Assembly (NCBI GenBank): GCA_017445115.1
Contig: JAFSUU010000019.1
Span: 1 to 64,000, forward strand
Direction: 5' to 3'
Source of the DNA: Clostridia bacterium
GTDB lineage: Bacteria > Bacillota_A > Clostridia > Oscillospirales > CAG-272
DNA length: 64,000 bases
The position numbers were made by a program, and so were the translations under genes. Shown here one piece after another: positions 26,276 through 35,746 of the stretch (position 1 is the first letter of the stretch; the number at the start of each line of letters is the position of its first letter). The notes beneath the pieces were generated by a model, which saw only the letters and a program-made list of their open reading frames with translations, was not told the origin of the DNA and searched no databases.

Positions 26276-26653
26276 ATGAACAAGATCACTTTTTCCGACG
26301 GTGAATGGACGCTGATGAATCTTCTGTGGGAAAAGAGCCCGCTCACGATCGGCTATATGGTCGACGCCCTGAAGTCCGAGACCGGCTGGTCAAAGGCGAC
26401 CGTCAATATAATGCTGAACCGCCTCGCCGAAAAGGGCGCGGTGAAGATCGACTCGTCGGGCAGGGCAAAAAAGTTTTATCCGCTTACTGACCGTGTTGAT
26501 GCGGTGCGCGAGGAAGCTTCGCGAACGCTTAAAAAAGTGAAGACCGGCGGTATCGGTCTTATGCTGTCCGCTATGGTTAAGGAGACAAAACTCACCGACG
26601 ACGAGATAGAGGAGCTTTACCGCATACTGAAGGAGGGCAGAGAGAATGACTGA
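26276..26653 (+). CDS. BlaI/MecI-family transcriptional repressor
   Basis: This 125-residue winged-helix repressor of the BlaI/MecI/CopY family has EWTLMNLLWEKSPLTIGYMVD and the recognition helix WSKATVNIMLNRLAEKGAV (residues 40-60), ending with a dimerisation helix rich in Leu and Lys. Members block transcription until a cognate M56 protease triggers their cleavage. It lies directly downstream of palindromic operators and overlaps the first M56 gene by 8 bp. The inducing signal is probably not a beta-lactam because the partner sensors lack the penicillin-binding domain. Confidence 0.9.
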   Translation: MNKITFSDGEWTLMNLLWEKSPLTIGYMVDALKSETGWSKATVNIMLNRLAEKGAVKIDSSGRAKKFYPLTDRVDAVREEASRTLKKVKTGGIGLMLSAMVKETKLTDDEIEELYRILKEGREND

Positions 26654-29531
26654 CCTTATATGGGTTATATCAAGCTCTGTTCTTATCATCGCCGTTCTGA
26701 TAATTCGCGCGGTGTTCGGAAAGCGTATGCGCTCCGGGCTTCGCTGTGCTCTCTGGGGCCTCGTGCTTATTAGACTTCTAATCCCCGGTACTGTTTTTGA
26801 ACTTCCGTTCAGCGTTGAAAGTACCGCTACGAAAATCGACGCTGTAAGCAACATTGTCGAATTTGAGAACGTGAACCATTACGGATACGACGAAGAGAAT
26901 AGGATGGTGTATTATTACAGGCCGGATTTTCCCGCGACAAAGCCGATGGTCACCGAAGAGAATGTGCCTTATGAAAGGTTCGTTGAGATCGAAAAGACGA
27001 TCGATGTGATAAGAGTGCTGAGGATCGTCTGGTATTCGGGTATAGCAGTAACCGCGTCGGCATTCCTCGTTAAAAACGGCGTTTTCTATCTTAAACTTAG
27101 ACGCCGTCGCAAACGCCTTGATATCAAAAGTAAGCTAAAATTCTACCGGATAGACGGAATATCGTCGCCGTTTTTGTTCGTAAACTCGATATATATCGAC
27201 ACAGCAGTTGCAAATGATGAAGAAAAGCTGAACCACGTCCTCTCTCACGAGCTCAGTCATTACCGTCATAAAGATCACTGGTTTGCCTTCCTTCGTTTCG
27301 CGGCGACAGCTCTCCACTGGTACAATCCGCTCGTATGGATAGCGTCGTACTATTACCGCCGCGATACCGATCTGTTTGCCGACGACGGAGCTATCCGCAC
27401 ACTCGGCGAGTCTGAACGCGAGAAATACGGAAAGACTCTTATCGCATTTGCCGATGCGTCGAAGAGAGAATCCGCTCTCAGCGGAGCGATAATGATGACC
27501 GGCGGCAAAGCGGCTTTGTTTGAACGCATTAAGCGCATCGCGAAAAAGCCGAAAACGAGTATCATCTGCGCCGTATCGGCGCTTGTCGTCGCTCTTGCAG
27601 TAGTTATAATTGCATTTGCCGGAAAGTCCGATGAAAAACCGGACGATACCGGGACGGAGACGGAACAGGGAACAGATCAGACACCCGACGACAGCATTCC
27701 TGACGATGCAGATCTTGTGATCGTTTATCCCAATTATAAGCTTACCTTCACCGGGGATTCCGTACAGTGCGAGTACGTCAAAAACGGAAAAACGGTACTC
27801 GCTGATCCCGTATCTCTTACGGATAAACAGATCCGTGACGTCAAAGCGTTTGCCGGTTATATTGAGCGAGGTCATAACGGGTATGAAAATCCCGATTACG
27901 CCGTACTCAACAAACAAGAATTCGGTATCATATCTATCTATACCCCGGATGACTTTTACACTGTATCTTCATTTACGGAAGACAATTCAGTAAAAGATTT
28001 TCTGCGGCTGGCGAATAGTTTGGCCCACTCCGATGTCGGATGGTGGTCACTGTCAGATTCGTATTTTTCCGATGATTTCACAATCGACGCTTTTGACGAT
28101 ATTATGGGGTACAAAGCAAATGCATACACAGTTTTGCACTCATCGGGTTGGTATTGCAGAACGTACGTGGCATCGGAGAATGGAAAATCGTTTGTCATAG
28201 CCAATTCTTACGCACGCTATTCTCCTGATTACGACGACTTTATCTTGGATATAGACGATGACGGCTCGACTGAACTTGTATGCGTCTGTCTGTTAGACAG
28301 CGGCGGCTTCGATCTGCATACATGCGTTTTTGACCGCGAAGACGGAATGATCAATAAGAGTTATATTGATCCTCAAAAGCTTGGATTTGAAGGTTGGAAC
28401 AACATTGGGTCGACGATTTACTATAACGACGGTTATGACGCAGAAATCGGAAGGTTTTACGTTGATTATCGCAAATATAACAAAGATTATACTGAGTTTA
28501 CAGACACGAGAGTCAATTATTATTACGATGAGATCGAATCCGCCGGCGCATGGGATCGTACAATATTCAAACCAAAGCTCGTAATTAAAGAACCGGAGAT
28601 GCCATCAAGTGAACTGATCGACCAGATAGTATCCGATTATAAAAAAAGGTCGAATAATGATTTCATATCTATTCGTCGCTATTACGGCGAGTACGACGGC
28701 GCTGTTCCTGTTCTGCTTAACGGAATAATGACATTCGGGGCTAATAAGAAGGAATTCATTGCTGGGTGTATGTTTTGGTATTCCGATTATAACACCATAG
28801 AAGTCTGGAAAAACGGAACGTTTTACGATATTCGCGGGGCTTATGAAGAAGGGGTGTTGACCGCGGAACAGGTGGCGGTCATTTCGTACCTTCATGCCAA
28901 CGGCGGCTATATCGTTATATCCGATCCGTACGGTGTGGACAGCAGAGAAAAAATCAGGGGAGAATTAATAGAGACTAGCATCATACCGAAAATTGTTTAT
29001 TATCAACCGAGTGAAGATTTGCCAGAGCATAATGAACTCAACCAGGATGATCCTGTCGTCACTGTCGGACCTGATGATACCGCTGAAGCTCAACCGGGTG
29101 TTGAGCCGATAGAAACAAATTATCAGTATAGTGAGCAGGAACTCTACGATCTTGCAAAGAGTTCAATAATTGTACTGAACGACGAATTACGAACGAGTAT
29201 AGAAGATTGCTTTAAATCTGATCGTTATGACATACAGTGGTATGATATCGACGCAAGTTGGGAACGTGCTTACGGTGACGTCAGGTGTTACTATGCTGAT
29301 GAGAGCACAGCTCTGTTGTTTTGGCCGAATCCGACGGATTGGATTATGACAATAGAAATAGCAGACGCTGAATTCAGTTTTAATAACGGATTTAGTCTTT
29401 TGGTATTTCATGACGGCGAGTTGATAGATGCTTACGATGCGTACGACAAAGGGCTGATAAACGACAGCGTAATCAATATTGCTGCCGAAAGACATCAGAT
29501 CGTTCAGCAATATATTAAAATGGTAAAATAA
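26646..29531 (+). CDS. M56-family (BlaR1-like) sensor metalloprotease 1
   Basis: This 961-residue protein has a BlaR1-type membrane part: helices at about 5-22, 37-55, 120-145 and 310-330, with the cytoplasmic zinc motif HELSH (His201-Glu202) in SHELSHYRHKDHWF, then LHWYNPLVW and ADDGA. After helix 4 comes an acidic linker (DTGTETEQGTDQTPDDS) and a long extracytoplasmic region of about 600 residues. That region is not a class D beta-lactamase-like domain; it has an EF-hand-like DIDDDGSTELVC loop near residue 540. It should sense an unknown surface signal and inactivate the BlaI-type repressor. Confidence 0.88.
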   Translation: MTDLIWVISSSVLIIAVLIIRAVFGKRMRSGLRCALWGLVLIRLLIPGTVFELPFSVESTATKIDAVSNIVEFENVNHYGYDEENRMVYYYRPDFPATKPMVTEENVPYERFVEIEKTIDVIRVLRIVWYSGIAVTASAFLVKNGVFYLKLRRRRKRLDIKSKLKFYRIDGISSPFLFVNSIYIDTAVANDEEKLNHVLSHELSHYRHKDHWFAFLRFAATALHWYNPLVWIASYYYRRDTDLFADDGAIRTLGESEREKYGKTLIAFADASKRESALSGAIMMTGGKAALFERIKRIAKKPKTSIICAVSALVVALAVVIIAFAGKSDEKPDDTGTETEQGTDQTPDDSIPDDADLVIVYPNYKLTFTGDSVQCEYVKNGKTVLADPVSLTDKQIRDVKAFAGYIERGHNGYENPDYAVLNKQEFGIISIYTPDDFYTVSSFTEDNSVKDFLRLANSLAHSDVGWWSLSDSYFSDDFTIDAFDDIMGYKANAYTVLHSSGWYCRTYVASENGKSFVIANSYARYSPDYDDFILDIDDDGSTELVCVCLLDSGGFDLHTCVFDREDGMINKSYIDPQKLGFEGWNNIGSTIYYNDGYDAEIGRFYVDYRKYNKDYTEFTDTRVNYYYDEIESAGAWDRTIFKPKLVIKEPEMPSSELIDQIVSDYKKRSNNDFISIRRYYGEYDGAVPVLLNGIMTFGANKKEFIAGCMFWYSDYNTIEVWKNGTFYDIRGAYEEGVLTAEQVAVISYLHANGGYIVISDPYGVDSREKIRGELIETSIIPKIVYYQPSEDLPEHNELNQDDPVVTVGPDDTAEAQPGVEPIETNYQYSEQELYDLAKSSIIVLNDELRTSIEDCFKSDRYDIQWYDIDASWERAYGDVRCYYADESTALLFWPNPTDWIMTIEIADAEFSFNNGFSLLVFHDGELIDAYDAYDKGLINDSVINIAAERHQIVQQYIKMVK

Positions 29532-29573
29532 ACGATGGTACTTTGTCAAAAGTTTTCGAAGGAGGAAAACGCT

Positions 29574-31892
29574 GTGACAGATTTGATATGGGTGATATCT
29601 TCATCGGTGATGATTATCGCCGTTATGATATTGAGAGCCGTGTTCGGAAAACGGATCAAAAGCGGCGTCAGGATGATCCTGTGGGGACTTGTGCTTCTGA
29701 GGCTTCTTATCCCCGGGACTTTCCTTGAATCTCCAACAAGCTTTGCGAGCGTAGCGTCAAAGATAGAGACGGTCGACACTTTCGACGCGCTTAAAAATAT
29801 TGAACGAGTTGATTATCACGAACCTTTCAAAGCGATAGAGTTTTATCCTGAAAACAGCAGTGAAGAGTCATTCTTCCGTGACGGTGTAAGCAGTAAGAAA
29901 TTCGAGCGAGTCGATAAAACGTTAGGCGTAAAGAAAGTTCTGACGTACGTCTGGTACGCGGGAGCGGCCGCGACGGCGCTCATATTTCTTGTGACCAACT
30001 TATCGCTGTTCGTGAGATTAAAACGCCGTCGCAGAATGATCGAGGCAGACTGTCCGCTTCGCGTTTACGTTGTAGAGAATATCGATTCGCCATTCCTGTT
30101 TGGAAGATCAATATACGTCGATAAAGCTACCTCTGAGGACGGAGAACTTCTTCGTTATGTGCTGGCGCATGAGATGAGTCACCACAGACACGTAGATCAG
30201 CTCACGTCGATACTGAGATTTGCAGCGGTGTCTATTCACTGGTACAATCCTCTCGTCTGGGTCGCTGCGGAGCTTTCAAGGCGTGACGCGGACCTCTTCG
30301 CCGACGACGAAGCGATACGCTCGCTCGGCGATGGAGAAAGAGAAAACTACGGAAAGGTATTGATCGGACTTTCATCTGTCGCTAAGCGCCCGACTATCCT
30401 CAACGGCGCAACTATGATGACGGGAGGGAAGAGCGCGCTCTTTTTCCGTATCAAAAGGATCGCAAAGAATACAAAGACAAGTTTTGCCGTGATCCTTGCG
30501 GTAATTACCCTCTCGCTTACCGCACTCGGTCTTGCTTTTATCGGCAGAGCCGAGGACGGTTTGATTGCTGATAAGGAGCATGAGACGATAAAGATCGGAA
30601 TCAAAGACGACGGACACCTTGACCTTCCGGATAAGGATCTGATAGATTCTATCGATATACTTTATCTTGACGGATGCCTTGGCTCGACTGATGGTGTGGA
30701 TGGCGGAACGGAGGCCGCAGATGAGATCTATTCTGCACTTGATAATATCACGGTTGATACTTCATCGGTCACAACTCATAAAAGACAGTTAATTGAAGGC
30801 GGCTATGGCTTGACAGTTAAAATATTTCTAAAGGACAGAACGACCTACACGGTCTCCTTCTCCTATGATAAATTTCCCGGACCTTCGACCGAAGAGTATT
30901 ATTCTGAGTATAAGACGACAGGTTACGAACGCTTAAAGAATGCCGTTAATAAATTAAAAAATATAATAATAACACCGGATCAAACAGAGCCAGAATTCCG
31001 CTTTACTGTTGTCGGTAGAAATGGTTATGAAGTAAAGTTTTCAGTTATCGATAATAATATGAATCTATTGTATTCAACGAGCGCCGAGTCTGGCGCGGTT
31101 GATTTTACTCTTGATACTGATCAAAAGGAGCTGCTGTATTCATATATTAACGACATAAAAAGTGTATCTAAAAATGCGGAATATGAGAGGCCGGATTTTA
31201 AAGCGTTTACAAATTCAAGACTTTATACCGAAGTTACTTATGAGTTCGGCGAATACAGCTTTACGACTTTTTATGAGTTGACCGATAACGCGGCAGTCAA
31301 AGAATCAATGCGCTTTTTTAGCGATTTTCTCCCCGAGAGTGCTTTCCGTCATTCGGACAATGATTCCGTTGGGTTGCCTCACGGTGAAGAGCATTTTGAG
31401 GTTATGGGGCTTGAAACAACCGTTTACATTGTTGAAGAACATGCAGGATGGTGTACCAGAACGTATGTTGCAAAAGACAGTAACGGTGAACCGTTTATAT
31501 GCGGCATTAGCTGTGGGTTTGATGATATTTGGTTTACTGCGGGCAGTTATGCCTATGCGTACAGCAAAGATTTTGCCGTTGACCTTGACGGCGACGGGAC
31601 TACTGAGCTTGTGTGTAACAGAACTTCGGGCGGAGATACACATACAGACGTTTGCGTGTTTAAGAATGATAATGGTGTGATCCGGTGTTATCGTATAAAG
31701 TATGAAGAGCTTGATCTTGAAGGCTGGTACAACAACGGAATCGCGTCATGGATGAGTGTATACGACCCAAACACAAACGCTATTCATGTAAAATACTGGC
31801 GCGTTGATGAAGGCAAAGATATAAATGACGGAGAGTATTGCGACAGAATTATTGATCTTTCCGAAATGGTTGAAGTGAAGAATTGGAGTTAA
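29574..31892 (+). CDS. M56-family (BlaR1-like) sensor metalloprotease 2
   Basis: This 772-residue protein is a paralogue of the preceding gene product; both start with TDLIWVISSSV and continue AVFGKR...LRLLIPGT. The zinc motif is HEMSH (about His199-Glu200), followed by IHWYNPLVWVA and ADDEA. The extracytoplasmic part contains the same type of DLDGDGTTELVC loop and a shared EGWYNNG block. GTG 29574 is chosen over the ORF start at 29535 by alignment with the paralogue and by AAGGAGG eight bases upstream. It lies 42 bp after gene 1 and ends before a terminator, so it is in the same operon. Confidence 0.88.
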   Translation: MTDLIWVISSSVMIIAVMILRAVFGKRIKSGVRMILWGLVLLRLLIPGTFLESPTSFASVASKIETVDTFDALKNIERVDYHEPFKAIEFYPENSSEESFFRDGVSSKKFERVDKTLGVKKVLTYVWYAGAAATALIFLVTNLSLFVRLKRRRRMIEADCPLRVYVVENIDSPFLFGRSIYVDKATSEDGELLRYVLAHEMSHHRHVDQLTSILRFAAVSIHWYNPLVWVAAELSRRDADLFADDEAIRSLGDGERENYGKVLIGLSSVAKRPTILNGATMMTGGKSALFFRIKRIAKNTKTSFAVILAVITLSLTALGLAFIGRAEDGLIADKEHETIKIGIKDDGHLDLPDKDLIDSIDILYLDGCLGSTDGVDGGTEAADEIYSALDNITVDTSSVTTHKRQLIEGGYGLTVKIFLKDRTTYTVSFSYDKFPGPSTEEYYSEYKTTGYERLKNAVNKLKNIIITPDQTEPEFRFTVVGRNGYEVKFSVIDNNMNLLYSTSAESGAVDFTLDTDQKELLYSYINDIKSVSKNAEYERPDFKAFTNSRLYTEVTYEFGEYSFTTFYELTDNAAVKESMRFFSDFLPESAFRHSDNDSVGLPHGEEHFEVMGLETTVYIVEEHAGWCTRTYVAKDSNGEPFICGISCGFDDIWFTAGSYAYAYSKDFAVDLDGDGTTELVCNRTSGGDTHTDVCVFKNDNGVIRCYRIKYEELDLEGWYNNGIASWMSVYDPNTNAIHVKYWRVDEGKDINDGEYCDRIIDLSEMVEVKNWS

Positions 31893-31953
31893 ATAAGGTA
31901 TTGGTAGTTTCTGTTGATAATTCTTCCGTAGTAATATTCACAGATTAATAACT

Positions 31954-31986
31954 CGGGGCAAGGTATTCCTTGCCCCGGTCTGTTTT
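31954..31986 (+). terminator. Terminator of the BlaI/M56 operon
   Basis: A perfect 10-bp stem (31954-31963 with 31968-31977) with loop TATT is followed by GTCTGTTTTATT. Confidence 0.85.
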
Positions 31987-32007
31987 ATTCTTTCACAAAG
32001 AGTTTTA

Positions 32008-32048
32008 AAAAGGGTGCGGTGAAAACTTTTTCAAAAGTTTTCACCGCA
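32008..32048. terminator. Bidirectional terminator, repeat-family hairpin copy 2
   Basis: A 16-bp stem (32015-32030 with 32033-32048) is preceded by AAAAGGG, matching the hairpin at 16926-16961 in stem, loop and flank. It lies just downstream of tatD on the minus strand. Confidence 0.85.
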
Positions 32049-32055
32049 TATCTAT

Positions 32056-32841
32056 TTATATTCCAAATAATACTTTTGTGTTTACGACAAGCTTTTCAGC
32101 AAGCGTTTCCTTGTCAAGTCCGACGGCGTCAGCCATCGCGTCGAGCGTGTGGAACATGTACGCCGAGTAGTTGATCTCACCGCGGTGAGGCACCGGCGGG
32201 AGATACGGACAGTCCGTCTCAATAAGAAGACGGTCGGGCGGAACTGCGCGCGCCGACTCTCTCACCTTGTTCGCGTTCTTGTATGTGATCGGCCCGCCGA
32301 AAGAGAAGTACCAGCCGAGAGGGAGAAGCTCCTTCACAGTCTCGGCGCTTCCGGAGTAGGAGTGAAAAACACCGCGCACACCGGCGTGACGCTTAACGAT
32401 CTCGACCGCGTCCCCTATCGCGTCGCGGCAGTGGATTATAACCGGAAGATCACGCGCTTTTGCGATCTCGAGCTGACGCTCGAAGAAGTATATCTGCCGC
32501 TCTCTGTCATAAGGCTTCCAATAGTAGTCAAGACCTATCTCGCCGACGGCAACGACCTTCGTAGCCGAGAGATTTTTTTCGATAACGTCAAGCTCCGCGT
32601 CAAAATCTCCGCCGATATTCTGACAGTCCTCCGGGTGTATGCCGATCGCGGCGTAAACGTTCGGATATTTTTCGGCGAGAGATAGCGTCGTCTTCATATT
32701 CTCCGTGTTCGTCGCCACGTTGATTATCGCGATTACTCCGGCTTCGAACGATTTTTTGAGGGCGGCGTCGCGGCCGCCCTCGAATTCTTCGTCAAATCTT
32801 TTGTCGTCGTAGTGAGCGTGAGAATCTATAAGTTCCATCAT
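32056..32841 (-). CDS. tatD: TatD-family metal-dependent DNase
   Basis: This 261-residue amidohydrolase-like TatD nuclease has the metal-binding motif DSHAHYDD at the N-terminus, GEIGLDYYW (metal Glu, about residue 98), PVIIHCRDA, GVFHSYSG and the final ETDCPYLPP with the catalytic Asp. TatD proteins act as 3'-5' exonucleases in DNA repair or turnover. Its ATG overlaps the metG stop (ATGA), giving the common metG-tatD operon of Firmicutes. Confidence 0.95.
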   Translation of the reverse strand: MMELIDSHAHYDDKRFDEEFEGGRDAALKKSFEAGVIAIINVATNTENMKTTLSLAEKYPNVYAAIGIHPEDCQNIGGDFDAELDVIEKNLSATKVVAVGEIGLDYYWKPYDRERQIYFFERQLEIAKARDLPVIIHCRDAIGDAVEIVKRHAGVRGVFHSYSGSAETVKELLPLGWYFSFGGPITYKNANKVRESARAVPPDRLLIETDCPYLPPVPHRGEINYSAYMFHTLDAMADAVGLDKETLAEKLVVNTKVLFGI

Positions 32842-34796
32842 CTGACTCTTTCGCCGAGCGGCGTCGCGTCGTCAAGGAATACGACTCTGATCGTCTCCTC
32901 GCCGGACGCGAGTATCATACCCTCGCTCTCGACTCCGCAGAGCTTCGCGGGAGCAAGGTTTGCAACTACTATAAGCTTCTTGCCGATAAGGTCTTCCGGA
33001 GCGTAGAATTTTGCGATACCCGAAACTACCTGACGCTTTTCGTAGCCGAGATCGAGCTCGAGTTTCAATAGCTTGTTTGCCTTCGGGATCCTCTCGCACG
33101 CAACGACTTTCGCCGTGCGGAGTTCGACCTTCATAAAGTCGTCAAATCCGATAACGGCACAGCCCTCCGGCTTCTCGATATTCGCTTTTGCCGCCGCTTC
33201 GCGCTTTGCCTGAAGCTCTTTCTCAAACTCTTCGAGAAGCTTTGCTTCGTCGATACGTGAGAAGAGTATGAACGATTCGCCGTTTACCGTTCCGGGAACG
33301 AGCGCACCGAATTTTTCAATATCATCATATCCGGTCTTGTCCGTGCCGAGCTGTGCGTAGATCTTTTCCGACGTTTCGGGAATGATCGGAGCGAGAAGCA
33401 CCGCGCCGATTCTTATAGCTTCGAGCAGATTGTAAATGACCGTCTCAAGACGTTCCTTTTTTGCCTCGTCCTTTGCGAGCGCCCAGGGCGTCGTCTCGTC
33501 AATGTACTTGTTCGCGCGGCGGAGAAGCGCCATCACGTCGTCTATCGCGTCGGCGATGTGGAGCGTGTCCATATCTTCCTTGAAGGACGCGACGGCTTTT
33601 GCGGCCGCCTCTTTCAGCTCAGCGTCTGTATCTTCGTCGCCGTGAGGCGCGGGAACAACACCGCCGAAGTATTTTTTACACATATCGACCGACCTCTTGA
33701 CAAGGTTGCCAAGCGTGTTTGCAAGGTCGTTGTTGTAGCGCGTGATGACGCTCTCGTAAGTTATCGAGCCGTCGTTCGCGTAGGGCATCTCGGCGAGCGC
33801 GTAGTATCTCACGCCGTCCGTCGTGAATTTCTCGGCGAGCTCCTCGGCGTAGATCACGTTGCCGCGGGATTTCGACATCTTGTCCTGTCCGAAGTTGTAC
33901 CACGGGTGAGCAAAAATCGTCTTCGGAAGCGGCAGATCGAGCGCCTTGAGGAATATCGGCCAGTAGATAGTGTGGAAACGTGCGATATCCTTACCGATGA
34001 TGTGATAATCGGCAGGCCAGTATTTTTTGAAGAGTTCCGGCTGCTCCTCGTTCGCGGGATCGTAGCCGAGACCTGTTATGTAGTTCGACAGAGCGTCGAG
34101 CCAGACGTATATCACGTGCTCCGGATCGAACGGTACCTGAATACCCCATTTGAACGTGCTTCTCGTCACGCAAAGGTCCTGAAGTCCTCCCTCGACGAGA
34201 AGAAAGTTGTTCATCATCTCTTTCTTTCTCGATTCGGGAAGAATGAAATCGGGATGAGTGTTGATGTAGTCGATAAGCCAGTTCGCGTATTTCTTCATAT
34301 TGAAGAAGTAAGCTTCTTCTTTTGCGCGGACGAGCGGTCTGCCGCACTCGGGACACTTGCCGTCTTCTATCTGTGAGTCGGTGTAGAAAGCCTCGTCGGG
34401 CTTGCAGTACCAGCCTTCGTAAACGCCCTTGTAGATATCGCCCTGGTTGTAGAGCTTTACAAATATGTTGGCGACCGCTTTTTCGTGGTAGTCGTCGGAA
34501 GTTCTGATGAACTTGTCGTAAGTCGTGTTCATAGAATCCCAGTTAGCCTTGAGCTGTGACGAAATACCGTCTATATACTCCTTCGGAGTGATTCCCGCCT
34601 CGTTCGCTTTCTCCTCGATCTTCTGACCGTGTTCGTCGGAACCGGTCTGGAACCAGACGTCGTATCCGCGCTGTCTCTTGTAACGTGCGATGGCGTCCGT
34701 CATAATGACCTCAAAGGTGTTTCCGAAGTGAGGCTTTGACGAGGTGTAGGGAATAGCGGTAGTTATATAAAATTTTTCACGTTTGCAATCACACAT
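32838..34796 (-). CDS. metG: Methionyl-tRNA synthetase
   Basis: This 652-residue class I synthetase charges tRNA-Met. The ATP motif is PHFGNTFE (HIGH variant, near residue 22), the zinc knuckle is CPECGRPL (near 145; single CxxC type), and the second ATP motif is DKMSKSRGNVIYAEEL. The C-terminal dimerisation and tRNA-binding domain, EMAP/Trbp111-like (DFMKVELRTAKVVACERIP), is fused, as in most bacteria. There is room for only a 66-bp leader, so no T-box is present. It has a sigma-A type promoter. Confidence 0.97.
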   Translation of the reverse strand: MCDCKREKFYITTAIPYTSSKPHFGNTFEVIMTDAIARYKRQRGYDVWFQTGSDEHGQKIEEKANEAGITPKEYIDGISSQLKANWDSMNTTYDKFIRTSDDYHEKAVANIFVKLYNQGDIYKGVYEGWYCKPDEAFYTDSQIEDGKCPECGRPLVRAKEEAYFFNMKKYANWLIDYINTHPDFILPESRKKEMMNNFLLVEGGLQDLCVTRSTFKWGIQVPFDPEHVIYVWLDALSNYITGLGYDPANEEQPELFKKYWPADYHIIGKDIARFHTIYWPIFLKALDLPLPKTIFAHPWYNFGQDKMSKSRGNVIYAEELAEKFTTDGVRYYALAEMPYANDGSITYESVITRYNNDLANTLGNLVKRSVDMCKKYFGGVVPAPHGDEDTDAELKEAAAKAVASFKEDMDTLHIADAIDDVMALLRRANKYIDETTPWALAKDEAKKERLETVIYNLLEAIRIGAVLLAPIIPETSEKIYAQLGTDKTGYDDIEKFGALVPGTVNGESFILFSRIDEAKLLEEFEKELQAKREAAAKANIEKPEGCAVIGFDDFMKVELRTAKVVACERIPKANKLLKLELDLGYEKRQVVSGIAKFYAPEDLIGKKLIVVANLAPAKLCGVESEGMILASGEETIRVVFLDDATPLGERVR

Positions 34797-34829
34797 GATG
34801 TATCACCGTCCAAAAATAAACTAAGTTAT

Positions 34830-34857
34830 ATTATATCAAATAAATCGGTAATTACAA
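34830..34857 (-). promoter_or_regulatory. Promoter of metG-tatD
   Basis: On the minus strand, TTGTAA (34857-34852), a 16-bp spacer and TATAAT (34835-34830), about 35 bp upstream of the metG start. Confidence 0.65.
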
Positions 34858-34863
34858 TACCTT

Positions 34864-35733
34864 TTATTCTTTTTCTTCCGCGGCAAGAACCATTGAGTAT
34901 GCCTCGCTCTTGGGGATGCCCCGGTCGCGCGCCACCATTTTTATGGCGTCCATCTTTTTCTCCCCGAGCGAGGTATACATTCGCATATGGTCGAGGATGT
35001 CGCCGGGGTATGAGGAGTCACTCGCGGGGGCGGCGCCGTCTATGACGAGAACGTATTCCCCGCGCGGCTCTTTTTCGTTATATATTGCGATCGCGCCGGA
35101 AAGGGTAGTTCTCGCGACCTCTTCGTTCAGCTTCGTCAGTTCGCGGCATACCGCTATCTTTCTGTCGCCGAGTGCGTCGTAAAGCTCCTTCAGTGTAGCT
35201 TTCAGTCGGTGCGGGGCTTCGTAAACAACGGCGGTCCGCTCCTCGCGGGAGAGCGCTTCAAGTCTTTCGCGCCTTTCTTTTTTCTCCGCGGGGAGAAATC
35301 CCTCGAAGACGAAACGTCTGGTAGAAAGTGCCGAAAGCGTCAGCGCGGTGATACAAGCAGCGGCGCCGGGGATCGACGTCACGGGGATATTTTCCTCTGC
35401 GCAAAGACGGACGATGTCCTCTCCGGGGTCGCTTATCGCGGGAGTGCCCGCGTCGGTCACGAGAGCGCAGCTCTCACCCGATTTAAGCCTGTCGGCGATA
35501 ACTCTTCCGCGCTCCGCCTTGTTGTGCTCAAAATAGCTTATAAGCGGCTTTGATATTCCGAGGCGCGACAGAAAAAGCCCGGTGTTCCGAGTGTCTTCGG
35601 CGGCGACAAAATCGACTCCGGAGAGCACTTTCAGCGCTCTTTCGGAGATGTCCGCCATATTGCCGATCGGCGTCGCAACGAGGTACAGCGTCCCGCCGAC
35701 GATCGTATTCTTTTCTGAAGCGTTGTTTTCCAT
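34864..35733 (-). CDS. rsmI: 16S rRNA (cytidine1402-2'-O)-methyltransferase
   Basis: RsmI methylates the ribose of C1402 in the 30S decoding centre. The 289-residue protein has the family's GTLYLVATPIGNMADISERAL start, AEDTRNTGLFL, ALVTDAGTPAISDPGE (SAM-binding region) and PGAAACITALTLS, followed by FEGFLPAEKKERRERL. A C-terminal YxxKG-like domain is also present. It begins 13 bp after the upstream trmN6 stop, the typical Firmicutes order (yabB-rsmI). The next gene, metG, starts after a separate promoter. Confidence 0.96.
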   Translation of the reverse strand: MENNASEKNTIVGGTLYLVATPIGNMADISERALKVLSGVDFVAAEDTRNTGLFLSRLGISKPLISYFEHNKAERGRVIADRLKSGESCALVTDAGTPAISDPGEDIVRLCAEENIPVTSIPGAAACITALTLSALSTRRFVFEGFLPAEKKERRERLEALSREERTAVVYEAPHRLKATLKELYDALGDRKIAVCRELTKLNEEVARTTLSGAIAIYNEKEPRGEYVLVIDGAAPASDSSYPGDILDHMRMYTSLGEKKMDAIKMVARDRGIPKSEAYSMVLAAEEKE

Positions 35734-35746
35734 ATCGTTTTACCGT

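Noticed and set aside
26646..31892. Beta-lactam resistance (bla/mec) operon
   Set aside because: The outer domains lack SxxK/KTG-type penicillin-binding motifs and no beta-lactamase gene is adjacent; only the regulator and protease architecture is shared.
34797..34863. T-box leader upstream of metG
   Set aside because: Only 66 bp separate metG and rsmI; there is no room for a T-box and no TGGxACC-type motif is seen.
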